NCBI GenBank assembly: GCA_002420315.1
Contig: DIHU01000201.1
Location: 1-7,515 of the forward strand
Origin: Akkermansiaceae bacterium UBA5688
GTDB taxonomy: Bacteria > Verrucomicrobiota > Verrucomicrobiia > Verrucomicrobiales > Akkermansiaceae
Length of the DNA stretch: 7,515 bases
Direction: 5' to 3'
The position numbers and the translations under genes were made by a program. The notes below the pieces were generated by a model, which was not told the DNA's origin, did not search any database, and was given only the letters and a program-made list of their open reading frames with translations. Positions 7,131 to 7,515 of this stretch are shown here, one piece after another (positions within the stretch are counted from its first letter, which is position 1; each line of letters begins with the position of its first letter).

Positions 7131-7515
7131 TTAATCGTTAAAGAAGTGGCGTCCAATTTGGGAAGCTTCGGTATTGTTGTCAGTTTCCCAGTAAACATCA
7201 TTCGTGATATCTTCGATAGTGGGGGGAGGGGATTCTTCTGCAAACTTGGTGGAAGCGGCGGCTTCTTGTTTGGCTTCAGTATCGATAGTCTTGGCTGACT
7301 CCCCAGTCAGAATCCCTTCCTCTATAAGTTTGGCTCGCCAAAGATTGATGGGATCATGATTCTTTTTGTAGTCTGCGATCTCTTCCGGTGAACGGTATTT
7401 CTTGTGATTCGCATCGGCGACTGAGTGACCGTAGTAACGATAGGTCATGATTTCGAGTATGGTGGGCTTGTGCTCTTTACGGGCCCGCTCCATAGCGATG
7501 TGAGTTTTGGCTCGG
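7131..7515 (-). CDS. pdhA: Pyruvate dehydrogenase E1 component, alpha subunit (C-terminal part; runs off right edge)
   Basis: The last 127 residues of the E1 alpha chain, about a third of a usual 320-370-residue protein; the frame is open through 7515, so the gene is cut by the window and not broken. The alpha chain binds the diphosphate of thiamine diphosphate and supplies the loops that cover the active site. The key match is the loop TYRYYGHSVADANHKKYRSPEEI at about residues 25-47 of the visible part, corresponding to YRYxGHSxxD...YRxxEEI of E1 alpha, the segment that is phosphorylated in mammals. It seems one residue longer than in human E1 alpha. DPINLWRAKLIEEGIL follows, as in the family. 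The tail ends with SPPPTIEDITNDVYWE and an extra acidic, Asn-rich stretch. The start codon and the thiamine-binding GDGxxN motif lie outside the window. An internal ATG at 7493 should not be taken as the start. Confidence 0.95.
   Translation of the reverse strand, partial: RAKTHIAMERARKEHKPTILEIMTYRYYGHSVADANHKKYRSPEEIADYKKNHDPINLWRAKLIEEGILTGESAKTIDTEAKQEAAASTKFAEESPPPTIEDITNDVYWETDNNTEASQIGRHFFND

Noticed and set aside
7131..7493. A complete 120-residue small protein starting at ATG 7493
   Set aside because: The frame continues upstream to the window edge (RAKTHIAM...) and the sequence is plainly the C-terminal third of pyruvate dehydrogenase E1 alpha, so the ATG is internal.

Overview
The window is ordinary chromosomal housekeeping sequence of medium GC content, with one less familiar membrane protein. 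The gene set is a eukaryote-type (GBE1-like) glycogen branching enzyme, separate alpha and beta chains of the pyruvate dehydrogenase E1 component, and a planctomycete/verrucomicrobial-looking secreted S9 peptidase. Few starts have a clear Shine-Dalgarno sequence. Together this suggests a bacterium of the Planctomycetota-Verrucomicrobiota-Lentisphaerota group, perhaps Verrucomicrobiota. That placement is inference from protein flavour; no rRNA or marker gene is present.

Layout from left to right: (1) 31-2058, minus strand, an exported prolyl-oligopeptidase/DPP-IV-fold serine peptidase. (2) 2059-2332, a mostly non-coding gap with AT-rich sequence that may hold the peptidase promoter, plus a start-less 38-codon open frame. 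(3) 2333-3256, minus strand, a multi-pass membrane protein with an HEMTH zinc-protease motif (M50/site-2-protease-like) and a very basic N-terminal tail. (4) 3257-3335, a short divergent intergenic region. (5) 3336-5300, plus strand, glycogen branching enzyme. (6) 5301-5363, a short convergent gap with one small hairpin. (7) 5364-6116, minus strand, a class I SAM-dependent methyltransferase of unknown substrate. (8) 6129-7112, minus strand, pdhB. (9) 7131-7515, minus strand, the 3' part of pdhA, which continues past the right edge.

The right-hand genes form a tight same-strand run read right to left: pdhA, 18 bases, pdhB, 12 bases, methyltransferase. The two E1 chains form the thiamine-diphosphate decarboxylase of the pyruvate dehydrogenase complex. 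The E2 acyltransferase gene often found after pdhB is not there; the methyltransferase occupies that position. The branching enzyme makes alpha-1,6 branches in storage glycogen and stands alone as a divergent unit. The peptidase and the membrane metalloprotease share a strand but are about 270 bases apart, so co-transcription is uncertain.

I found no mobile element, CRISPR array, tRNA, rRNA or phage gene. I do not see a convincing new biological system. The items most worth a second look are the membrane metalloprotease, the unusual S9 peptidase subfamily and the methyltransferase placed where E2 would be expected.
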